Origin: Segatella copri
GTDB lineage: Bacteria > Bacteroidota > Bacteroidia > Bacteroidales > Bacteroidaceae
DNA: 39,405 bases
NCBI RefSeq assembly: GCF_009495355.1
Contig: NZ_VZAD01000064.1
Location: 1 to 39,405, forward strand
Direction of reading: 5' to 3'
A program made the position numbers and the translations under genes. Below, in pieces: positions 14,915-22,099 of the stretch (position 1 is the first letter of the stretch; each line of letters opens with the position of its first letter). Below the pieces are notes generated by a model, which worked only from the letters and a program-made list of their open reading frames with translations, had not been told where the DNA came from and ran no database searches.

Positions 14915-16081
14915 CTATGCGAAGAGCTTCTTGATGCGCTGCAAGGCTTCCTTCATCTTGTCGTCCTTGGCACACAGGCTGATGCGTACATAACGCTTGC
15001 CGTTGCTTCCGAAGATAAAGCCTGGGGTAATGAACACCCGTGCCTCGTGGAGCACTTTCTCGGTCAGGTCTTCCACATCGGTATAGCTCTCAGGTATCTT
15101 ACCCCAAAGGAACATGCCCACCTGCTTAGGATCGTAGGTACAGCCCATCACGTCCATGATCTGTTCGGCAATGTCGCGACGACGACGATAGTTGTCGATG
15201 TTGTTTTCGTGGTGCCATTCATCGCTGTTACCTATCATGGCCTCGGCAGCAGCTAATTGTATGCCTCGGAACGAGCCATTGTCGATATTGCTCTTCACCT
15301 TGAGAATCCACGAGATGAAAGTCTTGTTGCTCGAAATCATCGCCACACGCCATCCGGGCATATTATGACTCTTGCTCAGCGAGTTGAATTCGATACAGCA
15401 GTCTTTTGCTCCCGGCACCTGCATGATGCTCATGGGGTGCTCATTGAGGATGAGTGAGTAAGGATTGTCGTTCACTACAACGATATTGTGCTTCTTGGCA
15501 AACTCTACCAGTCTCTCGTAAGTCTCCATGCGGGCATTGCCTCCTGTAGGCATATTGGGATAGTTGGTCCACATCAGCTTGACATGACTGAGGTCCATCT
15601 TCTCCAATGCATCGAAGTCGGGCTGCCATCCGTTGTCCTCTCTGAGATCATAATAAGTAATCTTGGTGCCCAAAATCTTATTGATGGCAGTATAGGTGGG
15701 ATAGCCAGGATTAGGAATCAGCACCTCGTCGCCGGGATTGCAGAAAGCCAAAGTGACATGCAGGATGCCTTCCTTGCTTCCTATCAGCGGCTGTATCTCT
15801 GTAGCCCAGTCGAGGTCTACATCGTACCATCTCTTGTAGAACTCTGCCATTGCCTTTCGCAGCTCAGGAATGCCCACTGTGGGCTGATAACCATGTGTGT
15901 CGGACTTCTGAGCCACTTCGCAGAGTTTATCGATGGTCTGCTTTGACGGTGGCATGTCTGGACTTCCGATGGCAAGGCTGATGATGTCCTTTCCCTCGGC
16001 ATTCAACTGAGCTACTTCTTTCAGTTTGCGGCTGAAGTAGTATTCCTGTATCTCGGTTACTCTATTGGCTGGCTGTATCAT
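14915..16081 (-). CDS. Class I/II PLP aminotransferase of the aromatic operon
   Basis: The 388-residue protein has the fold-type I aminotransferase pattern: GSPDMPP (39-45), PNPGYPTY (123-130), NYPNMPTG (173-180), NDNPYSL and the PLP lysine Lys237 in SLSKSHNMPGWR. The operon (pheA before, DAHP synthase/chorismate mutase and tyrA after) points to the final transamination of phenylpyruvate and hydroxyphenylpyruvate, or of prephenate. Sequence alone does not exclude an LL-diaminopimelate- or aspartate-type substrate. The start MIQPANRVTE lies 124 bases after the pheA stop, across a low-complexity spacer. Confidence 0.88.
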   Translation of the reverse strand: MIQPANRVTEIQEYYFSRKLKEVAQLNAEGKDIISLAIGSPDMPPSKQTIDKLCEVAQKSDTHGYQPTVGIPELRKAMAEFYKRWYDVDLDWATEIQPLIGSKEGILHVTLAFCNPGDEVLIPNPGYPTYTAINKILGTKITYYDLREDNGWQPDFDALEKMDLSHVKLMWTNYPNMPTGGNARMETYERLVEFAKKHNIVVVNDNPYSLILNEHPMSIMQVPGAKDCCIEFNSLSKSHNMPGWRVAMISSNKTFISWILKVKSNIDNGSFRGIQLAAAEAMIGNSDEWHHENNIDNYRRRRDIAEQIMDVMGCTYDPKQVGMFLWGKIPESYTDVEDLTEKVLHEARVFITPGFIFGSNGKRYVRISLCAKDDKMKEALQRIKKLFA

Positions 16082-16153
16082 TTTATCTAATGTTTTAATT
16101 TTTAATGTTCAATGTTTAGTGTTGAATGTAAAGTATAATCGGCAGCAAGGCTC

Positions 16154-16185
16154 TTTTTACTTTTTTACCTTTTTACTTTTTTACC
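16154..16185. repeat. Two perfect 16-bp tandem repeats in an operon spacer
   Basis: TTTTTACTTTTTTACC occurs twice head to tail between pheA and the aminotransferase gene. A degenerate AATGTT-rich stretch follows at 16090-16130. I see no gene or hairpin here. Confidence 0.8.
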
Positions 16186-16205
16186 TTTATAATTTTTTTC
16201 AACTC

Positions 16206-17039
16206 CTACTCTCTTTCCTCGTACTCGCCGAGAACCTTGATTTTCTTCACCAGTGGTGTGATGGCATCAATACTCTGGCGGTATCGGGTAAGGTTGTCGA
16301 AGGTGAGGTCTACATAGAAGAGATATTCCCACTCATGTCCGATGACGGGCAGCGACTGAATCTTGGTCAGGTTCACATCGTAGAAGCTCAGGATGGTGAG
16401 CACCTTTGAGAGCGATCCCTTGTCGTGGGAAAGGCTGAAGACGATGCTTGCCTTGTTGGCCTTCTCAATAGGTCGAAGGAGAGCTGCCTTCTGCGGATTG
16501 CTCACCACGAGGAAGCGCGTGTAGTTGTGCGGATTGTCGTGGATGCCTTCTTGCAGCACCTTCATGTCATACATCTCGGCTGCATAAGTTGAGCAGATGG
16601 CAGCCCATCCCCTTACCTGATGCTTGGCAATAAAGGCAGCCGAACCTGCGGTATCTTCAGCCTCTACAGCTTTCAGGTCGGGATGATTGGCGAGGAATCT
16701 GCCACACTGCATCAATGCCACAGGATGGGAATGCACTTCCTGAAGTGTACTCCAGTCATCATCGGGCAAACAGCAGATGCTGTGCTCTATATGGAGGCGG
16801 TGCTCGCCTACTACTGTCGTTCCACTTTGGCGCAGAAGCTCATAGTTGTGGAGCAGACTGCCCGCTATGGTATTCTCGATGGCTACGATGCCGATGACTG
16901 TAGGATCGCGCTTGATGTTTTCGAACACCTCCTCGAAGGTGGCGCAACAAATCAGTTCCACCTGTTCATCACCGAAATATTGATGGGCAGCTATGTCATG
17001 AAACGACCCCAACTCGCCTTGTATTGCTATTCTCTTCAT
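16206..17039 (-). CDS. pheA: Prephenate dehydratase
   Basis: This enzyme decarboxylates and dehydrates prephenate to phenylpyruvate. The 277 residues carry the catalytic part (1-185) with GELGSFHDIAA, VAIENTIAGSL and HNYTRFLVV, where the NxTRF threonine is the known catalytic region. A C-terminal ACT domain follows (about 197-277: ASIVFSLSHDKGSLSKVL..IQSLPVIGHEWEYLFYVD), which in this family binds phenylalanine for feedback inhibition. It is the first structural gene of the operon, behind a Phe/Tyr leader peptide and terminator. Enzyme activity and transcription are thus both likely set by the end product. Confidence 0.95.
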   Translation of the reverse strand: MKRIAIQGELGSFHDIAAHQYFGDEQVELICCATFEEVFENIKRDPTVIGIVAIENTIAGSLLHNYELLRQSGTTVVGEHRLHIEHSICCLPDDDWSTLQEVHSHPVALMQCGRFLANHPDLKAVEAEDTAGSAAFIAKHQVRGWAAICSTYAAEMYDMKVLQEGIHDNPHNYTRFLVVSNPQKAALLRPIEKANKASIVFSLSHDKGSLSKVLTILSFYDVNLTKIQSLPVIGHEWEYLFYVDLTFDNLTRYRQSIDAITPLVKKIKVLGEYEERE

Positions 17040-17062
17040 CTATATTGTTTGTATCTGTTATG

Positions 17063-17099
17063 AAAAACGGTCCTCACTCTCCAAGGAGCGGGACCGTTT
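17063..17099 (-). terminator. Attenuator terminator of the Phe/Tyr operon
   Basis: On the minus strand AACGGTCC-CGCTC-CTTGGA-GAGTG-A-GGACCGTT forms a 13-pair stem with one bulged A, followed by TTTTT. It lies 24 bases upstream of the pheA ATG and downstream of the leader peptide, so it must be read through to express the operon. Its 5' arm contains TCCCGCT, the exact complement of AGCGGGA inside the leader-peptide gene. Confidence 0.9.
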
Positions 17100-17135
17100 C
17101 GATAGATTTCTTAATCTTAATATCCTAAGTTGAAA

Positions 17136-17213
17136 TTATACGCAACTTCCCGCTTTACAATTGCTTGCAAAGTAAAAATAAAAGCTATAAAAGTATGCGT
17201 TAAACTTCTTCAT
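17136..17213 (-). CDS. Phe/Tyr-rich leader peptide of the pheA operon
   Basis: A 25-codon frame starts ATG AAG AAG and ends TAA. Residues 4-15 read FNAYFYSFYFYF: five Phe and four Tyr in twelve codons. The tail is ASNCKAGSCV. It lies between a consensus promoter and a strong terminator in front of pheA. Codons 20-22 hold the AGCGGGA segment able to pair with the terminator's 5' arm. Ribosome stalling on uncharged tRNA-Phe or tRNA-Tyr would leave that segment free and block the terminator. Completing translation to the stop would cover it and let the terminator form. The design matches classical attenuation, as known for pheA in enterobacteria; the peptide itself shares no ancestry that I can show. 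Confidence 0.88.
   Translation of the reverse strand: MKKFNAYFYSFYFYFASNCKAGSCV
17148..17154 (-). promoter_or_regulatory. Antiterminator segment in the leader
   Basis: The minus strand reads AGCGGGA here, the exact reverse complement of TCCCGCT in the terminator 5' arm (17087-17093). The two structures are mutually exclusive. Confidence 0.75.
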
Positions 17214-17240
17214 TGTTCTTTCTTTTATTTATTGTCTACT

Positions 17241-17264
17241 ACAATGGGGGATTCCCCCAATTGT
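17241..17264 (-). promoter_or_regulatory. Hairpin between promoter and leader peptide
   Basis: The minus strand reads ACAATTGGGGG-AAT-CCCCCATTGT, nearly a perfect inverted repeat (one extra T), just after the expected transcription start. It could be an RNA stem that delays or protects the leader, or an operator. Confidence 0.6.
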
Positions 17265-17276
17265 GTTATACGATTG

Positions 17277-17308
17277 CAAAAGTAGCATTTTTATTTGTTT
17301 CCACCAAA
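17277..17308 (-). promoter_or_regulatory. Promoter of the Phe/Tyr operon
   Basis: TTTG (17305-17308), 20 bases, then TACTTTTG (17277-17284) on the minus strand is a full consensus match. The start site would be near 17272, about 60 bases before the leader-peptide ATG. Confidence 0.85.
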
Positions 17309-17422
17309 CAAATTGACAGATTTTTTATACAAAACCTTGCAATTTATTGTTTTCGTGCATAAAGATGCTTATATTTTCCAAGATTTTTCTGCTCTATGGA
17401 AATTCTACAGGAAGCCTTCATC

Positions 17423-17466
17423 TGCCAACGAAGCCTATTGCGTTTGCCAACGAAGCCTATTGCGTT
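17423..17466. repeat. Two perfect 22-bp tandem repeats
   Basis: A 22-base unit beginning TGCCAACGAAGCCTATTG occurs twice head to tail, 34 bases after the stop of the cyclophilin gene. It is not a terminator. The rest of 17309-17422 shows nothing I can name. Confidence 0.9.
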
Positions 17467-17499
17467 TTTCAGCCCTATATACCTTATTATATATATTGT

Positions 17500-18234
17500 C
17501 TATTTTTTGACTTCCGTAGCTTTGATGATAACAACATCCTGCAGGGGACGGTCATTATTGCTTTTGTCGGTCTCCACATTCTGGATTTTCTCTACCACAT
17601 CCAGTCCTTCAAGCACTTCGCCAAAGACTGTGTAGCCACCATCAAGATGGGGCACGCCGCCATATTTCACATATCCAGCCTGCACCTGCTCATTGGGAAT
17701 GGCGTACACCTTGTCCTCGCCTTTCATCTTCTGCACCAGATATTCCATCTGCCGTGCTGAGAAATTGCGTCCCCAGGTGATGTAGAAATCGCAAGGTGCC
17801 GAAGCTTTCTGTGGATTCACGTCATCGCCCTCACGGGCAGCACAGAGCTGTCCGCGCTTGTGATAATATTTGGGATAACGTATCTCGGCAGGCACAGTGT
17901 AGGCAGTATCGAAGCGCTCCACCTTGCCGGGCGTCACCTTTCGTGTGCCAGGATTGCCGCCCTGAATCATAAAGTTCTTGATGACTCTCTGAAAGATGCA
18001 ACCATCATAATAGCCCATCCTCACCCACTTCAGGAAATTGTCTCGATGAAGAGGTGTATCGTTGTAAAGCGCCACGCGGATATTGCCCATGTTTGTTTCT
18101 ATCAGCACCTCTGGACAGGTGGCATCCTGATGGAAAGCGGCCGTATCAGGTACGGCATTATCGGTCTGCGCACAAGCCATCAGAGGCAGAAGCAGACAGT
18201 ACATTATAAACAAAAAAGTTCTTCTCATATTCAT
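17500..18234 (-). CDS. Cyclophilin-type peptidyl-prolyl isomerase, exported
   Basis: Cyclophilins isomerise Xaa-Pro bonds during folding. Counting from the chosen ATG, a signal sequence (MNMRRTFLFIMYCLLLPLMA-C) ends in a lipobox-like LMAC, so this is probably a periplasm-facing lipoprotein. The catalytic domain shows ETNMGNIRVALYND, FQRVIKNFMIQGGNP and a C-terminal GGYTVFGEVLEGLDVVEKI. A family-typical insertion holds about 50 residues between them. The frame is open for 16 more codons upstream, but those would spoil the signal peptide; the ATG at 18228 is equally possible. The gene appears monocistronic. Confidence 0.93.
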   Translation of the reverse strand: MNMRRTFLFIMYCLLLPLMACAQTDNAVPDTAAFHQDATCPEVLIETNMGNIRVALYNDTPLHRDNFLKWVRMGYYDGCIFQRVIKNFMIQGGNPGTRKVTPGKVERFDTAYTVPAEIRYPKYYHKRGQLCAAREGDDVNPQKASAPCDFYITWGRNFSARQMEYLVQKMKGEDKVYAIPNEQVQAGYVKYGGVPHLDGGYTVFGEVLEGLDVVEKIQNVETDKSNNDRPLQDVVIIKATEVKK

Positions 18235-18253
18235 ACTTTTTATTATTACAAGA

Positions 18254-18261
18254 CAAAGGTA
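18254..18261 (-). promoter_or_regulatory. Promoter -7 element of the cyclophilin gene
   Basis: The minus strand reads TACCTTTG, fitting TAnnTTTG, 20 bases before the ATG. The -33 partner is unclear. Confidence 0.5.
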
Positions 18262-18336
18262 ATGCTTTTTTAACCAAAACATTCCTATTTATTGTTTTTT
18301 AATATAAACATCTTATCGCTTTCGTCTAAAAAGTTG

Positions 18337-18344
18337 TAAGTTTG
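18337..18344 (+). promoter_or_regulatory. Promoter -7 element of the secreted protein gene
   Basis: TAAGTTTG fits TAnnTTTG and lies 52 bases before the ATG at 18397. No clear TTTG is present at -33. Confidence 0.5.
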
Positions 18345-18396
18345 TACGTGAATAACAAGAATATCAGGCTCACGAAAGCCAAAAAGTTGAATCATT

Positions 18397-19260
18397 ATGA
18401 AAAGTAAAATAGCATATTTCTTCATGCTCATCCTCTGCTGTGCTTCTGTTCATGCACAGCAGGTTCATCTCGGTCCGCTCCACAGTAGCGACAATCCACG
18501 TGAAGACTGGCTGTTGCCAGGCGACACCATCTTCCAGGCCGAACAGCCTCTCATATACAAGGGTAAGCCGGTAAAGAATACCCAATACTCCGTTGCCAAG
18601 AAAAGTTTGATGGCTTTGGCTCCATTCCAGGATACAGACAGCAAATCGATGTATGCTGGCGACAGGTCGGTGTATGCTGGCGACAGCAGTTTCTTCTACA
18701 ATCCCGTAAGCATGATGCCCTTCAGTACGTATGGTTACGGACTGCACCGGGGACTGAACGTATCGCTCGACCTTTCTGCCTTTGCCACCTTTGGCAAGAA
18801 CCTGCCACACAAGGGCGGTTTCTCGCAGAACATCAACGCCACCTATCTGGCTCCGCTCACCAAGGACGGCAAGTTGTGGATAGCAGGCGGTGGCTATTTC
18901 AACAACACCTTCTGGGGAAGCGACAGCTATCGTGATGTAGGCCTGTACGCCATCCTTGGCTATCGGTTCAACGAGCACTGGGAAGCCTACGTTTACGGTC
19001 AACTGAGCGTGAACAACAATTACAGCCGATACGGCAATCTCTATAGAGGTTATCCCTATTATGGATGGGGTTGGCCTGCAACAGGTGTCATGCCGTTGGG
19101 CTATGGCATGGGGGCAGCCGGTGCCAATGTACTGGGAGCAGGAGTGAAATACAATGTCAACAAGAATTTCTCTATCGGACTGAACGTAGAAGGCATCTGG
19201 TACAACAACAAGACTCCAGTCTACTTCGACCAATACAATTATCCCGGCAGGACTGATTAA
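18397..19260 (+). CDS. Secreted Gly/Tyr-rich protein, probable small outer-membrane barrel
   Basis: The 287-residue product has a signal peptide (MKSKIAYFFMLILCCASVHA-Q). Its second half reads as alternating beta strands with aromatic ends (LWIAGGGYFNNTFWG, GLYAILGYRF, EAYVYGQLSV, FSIGLNVEGIWYNN), typical of a small barrel or an outer-membrane-associated beta protein. A tandem eight-residue duplication, SMYAGDR/SVYAGDS, is near residue 85. A GYPYYGWGWP segment is glycine/aromatic-rich. I do not recognise a family. An antisense frame of equal length covers the region, but only this strand has a signal peptide, a promoter and a terminator. Confidence 0.75.
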   Translation: MKSKIAYFFMLILCCASVHAQQVHLGPLHSSDNPREDWLLPGDTIFQAEQPLIYKGKPVKNTQYSVAKKSLMALAPFQDTDSKSMYAGDRSVYAGDSSFFYNPVSMMPFSTYGYGLHRGLNVSLDLSAFATFGKNLPHKGGFSQNINATYLAPLTKDGKLWIAGGGYFNNTFWGSDSYRDVGLYAILGYRFNEHWEAYVYGQLSVNNNYSRYGNLYRGYPYYGWGWPATGVMPLGYGMGAAGANVLGAGVKYNVNKNFSIGLNVEGIWYNNKTPVYFDQYNYPGRTD

Positions 19261-19332
19261 CGTCGGATGCTTATCGCATCAAGTCAAATCGTGAACGTCT
19301 GTATTAAATGAGGAAGTTAAGGAGTTAAGACA

Positions 19333-19372
19333 GAAAAAGGGGCAACAGTTTCAGTTGTCCCTTTTTCTTTTT
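19333..19372. terminator. Bidirectional terminator
   Basis: GAAAAAGGGGCAAC (19333-19346) pairs with GTTGTCCCTTTTTC (19354-19367) with one wobble. Both sides end in A/T runs, so it can stop both the secreted-protein gene and the converging wecB transcript. Confidence 0.88.
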
Positions 19373-19452
19373 ATGCATCAATTCTGTTGTTGCCTTATCC
19401 ATAACAATGCCCTCCTAAGGACATGGAATGGCTGCAGCTGACCAGAAAAACA

Positions 19453-20544
19453 TTATTCATTGACCAGTATCTGGACGATACGGTCGGCAGATCTTCCGTC
19501 CCATCTGTCGGGAATGCCCGCTTTCTTCCATTCGCCTCTCAGCAAGACCTTCGTCATCAGTACAAGACGGTCAGCATCCTCGCCCACCAACACATTGGTA
19601 CCGATCTTCACGGTCTCGATATGCTCGGTATAGCTATTGAGCGTGATACAAGGCACACCGTTGAAGGTGGCTTCTTCTGCCACATTTCCTGAGTCGGTAA
19701 CGATGCCCATGGCGTGAGCTGTGAGATAGCTGAAATCCAAATAGCCCTGAGCCTCTATCAGCATGATGCCCTCCAAGCCCATAGCCTCTACCTCCTGGCG
19801 AGCCTTTCCACGAAGCGGAGCCACTACAGGCACACCAGCCTCATGAGCAGAGGAAACCACGGCAGACACTAAGCTGCGCATCTCCTCGCTATTATTGATG
19901 ATGGCCTTGCGGTTGAGCGTCAGCACGATGTACTGTCCCTCCTTCAGTTGCTTGTCGTCCATCAGCTGTGGACGCTTCATGTGCTGCTGCAGAAAACGGA
20001 TATTATCGATGAGCACATTGCCCACCATATAGACCTTGGAAAGCTCGGCGCCCTCCTTGTTGGCGATGCTGTTGTTGGAAATACCCGCAGTAAAGAGGAT
20101 ATCAGACAGTCCGTCGATAACCAGTCGGTTGATTTCCTTGGGCATAGTGATGTCGAAGCTACGGGTGCCTGCGGCAATATGTGCCAACAGAATGCCTTGC
20201 TTCTTGGTAACGATGGCTGCAGCCATGGTAGAGGCAAGGTCGTCGACCACTATAACCACATCCGTAGGATTCTGCTGCAGATAAAGCTCGAACTTAGACA
20301 TGACCTGTCCTGTGAGTTCGTTGAGATTCTCGCAGTCCACACCTAAATAGATATCAGGACGACTTATCTCCAAGTCGTCGAAGAGAGAGTCCTCGAGTGT
20401 AGGATCGTCCTCACAGCCGGCATAAACCAAGCTGTAGTTGATGGACTGTCCATTCTTTTGGGCGTTTACAATCGCTCTGATGACGGGTGCCACCTTGATA
20501 AAGTTGGGTCGAGCACCCGCAACAATACAGATATTCTTATTCAT
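19453..20544 (-). CDS. wecB: UDP-N-acetylglucosamine 2-epimerase, non-hydrolysing
   Basis: WecB interconverts UDP-GlcNAc and UDP-ManNAc, feeding ManNAc-containing surface polysaccharides. The 363 residues show the family's GT-B fold features: an N-terminal GARPNFIKVAPVIRA, then HIAAGTRSFDITMPKEINR, GNVLIDNI, and the C-terminal TDSGNVAEEATFNGVPCITL with the nucleotide-binding DSGN/EE signature. The usual H-x-E in the HVEAG motif is replaced by HIAAGTRS, as occurs in some homologues. It starts 14 bases after the SPFH gene, so it is co-transcribed with nfeD-SPFH; there are no other polysaccharide genes nearby. Confidence 0.9.
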   Translation of the reverse strand: MNKNICIVAGARPNFIKVAPVIRAIVNAQKNGQSINYSLVYAGCEDDPTLEDSLFDDLEISRPDIYLGVDCENLNELTGQVMSKFELYLQQNPTDVVIVVDDLASTMAAAIVTKKQGILLAHIAAGTRSFDITMPKEINRLVIDGLSDILFTAGISNNSIANKEGAELSKVYMVGNVLIDNIRFLQQHMKRPQLMDDKQLKEGQYIVLTLNRKAIINNSEEMRSLVSAVVSSAHEAGVPVVAPLRGKARQEVEAMGLEGIMLIEAQGYLDFSYLTAHAMGIVTDSGNVAEEATFNGVPCITLNSYTEHIETVKIGTNVLVGEDADRLVLMTKVLLRGEWKKAGIPDRWDGRSADRIVQILVNE

Positions 20545-20558
20545 CGTTTCGTTTTTGA

Positions 20559-21506
20559 TTATCCCTTAAAAAGATCCTTGATGCCGCCGATAGAACCCAT
20601 CAGGTTGGAAGCCTCGTAAGGCAGATATACAACCTTGTTGTCCTTACCCTGAGCCACATCCTGCATCATGGCGATGTATTTCTGTGCCAAGAGATAGTTG
20701 GCAGGATTGGTAGACTGTCCTACGGCATCTGTAATTTTCTGAATAGCAATAGCTTCTGCCTCAGCCTTGCGAATACGTGCAGTAGCCTCACCCTCAGCCT
20801 TGAGGATGGCCTGTTGCTTGACAGCCTCAGCCTTGTTGACGATAGCAGCCTTCTCACCTTCAGAGAGCAGGCGCTGTTTTTCCTTCTCACCCTCGGAAGC
20901 CAGGATGGTGGCACGCTTGTTACGCTCAGCCTGCATCTGCTTCTCCATGGCTCTGAGCACACTCTCTGGAGGAGTAATATCCTGCAACTCCACACGATTT
21001 ACCTTGATACCCCACTTGTTGGTAGCATCGTCCAATACCGCACGCAACTTGGTATTGATGGTATCGCGCGAGGTCAAAGTCTGGTCCAGTTCCATCTCGC
21101 CGATGATGTTACGCAGAGTTGTCTGTGTAAGTTTCTCGATGGCATTGGGCAGATTGTTGATTTCGTACACACTCTTGAAAGGGTCTACTATCTGGAAGTA
21201 CAACAGAGCATTGATCTGCATCTGGATATTATCTTTTGTGATCACGTTCTGTCGGTCGAAATCGTACACCTGTTCACGCAGGTCGATAGTGTTGGTGTAC
21301 ATATATCTTCCATTGCGCATAGCCACAATCTCCTTGGCACGGTCGATAAATGGTATAATGATGTTGATACCAGGTCTGAGGGTTGCATAGTAACGTCCCA
21401 GACGCTCTATAATCTTTGTCTCACTCTGAGGAATGATAACAATCGTTTTCTTTACGAAAATAAGGGCCAGCACAACGATGGCAGCCAATACATAAATTCC
21501 AATCAT
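20559..21506 (-). CDS. SPFH/Band-7 membrane-anchored scaffold protein
   Basis: The 315-residue protein is of the stomatin/QmcA type. It has an N-terminal membrane helix (3-18), then the SPFH domain (IIPQSETKIIERLGRY, YTNTIDLREQVYDF, ALLYFQIVDP) and a long Ala/Glu-rich coiled coil (ASEGEKEKQRLLSEGEKAAIVNKAEA). These proteins form membrane rings that organise microdomains and modulate proteases. It follows an NfeD-family gene by 25 bases, a pairing conserved in many bacteria where the two interact. The end GSIGGIKDLFKG is short and Gly-rich. Confidence 0.93.
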   Translation of the reverse strand: MIGIYVLAAIVVLALIFVKKTIVIIPQSETKIIERLGRYYATLRPGINIIIPFIDRAKEIVAMRNGRYMYTNTIDLREQVYDFDRQNVITKDNIQMQINALLYFQIVDPFKSVYEINNLPNAIEKLTQTTLRNIIGEMELDQTLTSRDTINTKLRAVLDDATNKWGIKVNRVELQDITPPESVLRAMEKQMQAERNKRATILASEGEKEKQRLLSEGEKAAIVNKAEAVKQQAILKAEGEATARIRKAEAEAIAIQKITDAVGQSTNPANYLLAQKYIAMMQDVAQGKDNKVVYLPYEASNLMGSIGGIKDLFKG

Positions 21507-21531
21507 AATCGTTATGTTTTAGAGTTATTAA

Positions 21532-21990
21532 TTATCTTACAATCTCCTCCACCTTCAAGATGATGGACTCTCTGCCCACGATTTTCACCTTGGCACCTTC
21601 GGCAATATCCTCAAGTGCAGAAGGAGCCTCAGCCTTCCAGTCGTCACCATCGAGTTTCACGCGACCATAACCGCCCTTTACGATGCACTGGCTTACCTCG
21701 CCTACCTGTCCCAACAAGGCATCGGCATTACTCACTCTGTCATCGGCACCATGCTTGATAATATGCAGCAGGTGCGGACGAATAAGCCAGATACTCAGCA
21801 CGGAGCATACCGCCCATACCACAATCTGCAACCAGAAGGGCAAGCCCATCCATGCTGCTAAGATGCTGACAATGGCACCAATGGCAAAACACGTTACGTA
21901 GAAATCGCCCGAAGACAACTCCATAATCAGGCACAGGAAGGTAATCACCGTCCAGAACAGCCAAAGGTTTTGTGAGATGTAATCAATCAT
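21532..21990 (-). CDS. NfeD-family membrane protein
   Basis: The 152 residues contain about three transmembrane segments (8-25, 27-50, 52-70) and a soluble OB-fold domain (about 85-150) beginning LLGQVGEVSQCIVKGGYGRVKLDGDDW, which is the NfeD-C pattern. This is the short form without the N-terminal ClpP-like protease. Short NfeD proteins act with an SPFH partner, and the partner gene follows directly. The two form the head of the nfeD-SPFH-wecB unit. Confidence 0.9.
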   Translation of the reverse strand: MIDYISQNLWLFWTVITFLCLIMELSSGDFYVTCFAIGAIVSILAAWMGLPFWLQIVVWAVCSVLSIWLIRPHLLHIIKHGADDRVSNADALLGQVGEVSQCIVKGGYGRVKLDGDDWKAEAPSALEDIAEGAKVKIVGRESIILKVEEIVR

Positions 21991-22042
21991 ATCTTTGAAT
22001 TTTTAGTTAGTCATTCCTACTGCATTCATGCTAAGAGGTTGT

Positions 22043-22082
22043 CACGAAAGCACATTCTTTGGTCTGCCCGTGCTTTTGTCAG
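22043..22082 (-). terminator. Possible terminator after the M48 gene
   Basis: AAAGCAC and GTGCTTT arms (22047-22053 and 22070-22076) flank a 16-base loop between the M48 stop and the NfeD start. The stem is short and the T-run weak. Confidence 0.3.
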
Positions 22083-22099
22083 CTCATTCTCTCCCAAGC

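Noticed and set aside
18370..19233. 287-codon minus-strand frame
   Set aside because: It mirrors the plus-strand secreted protein; it has no signal peptide, promoter or family match.
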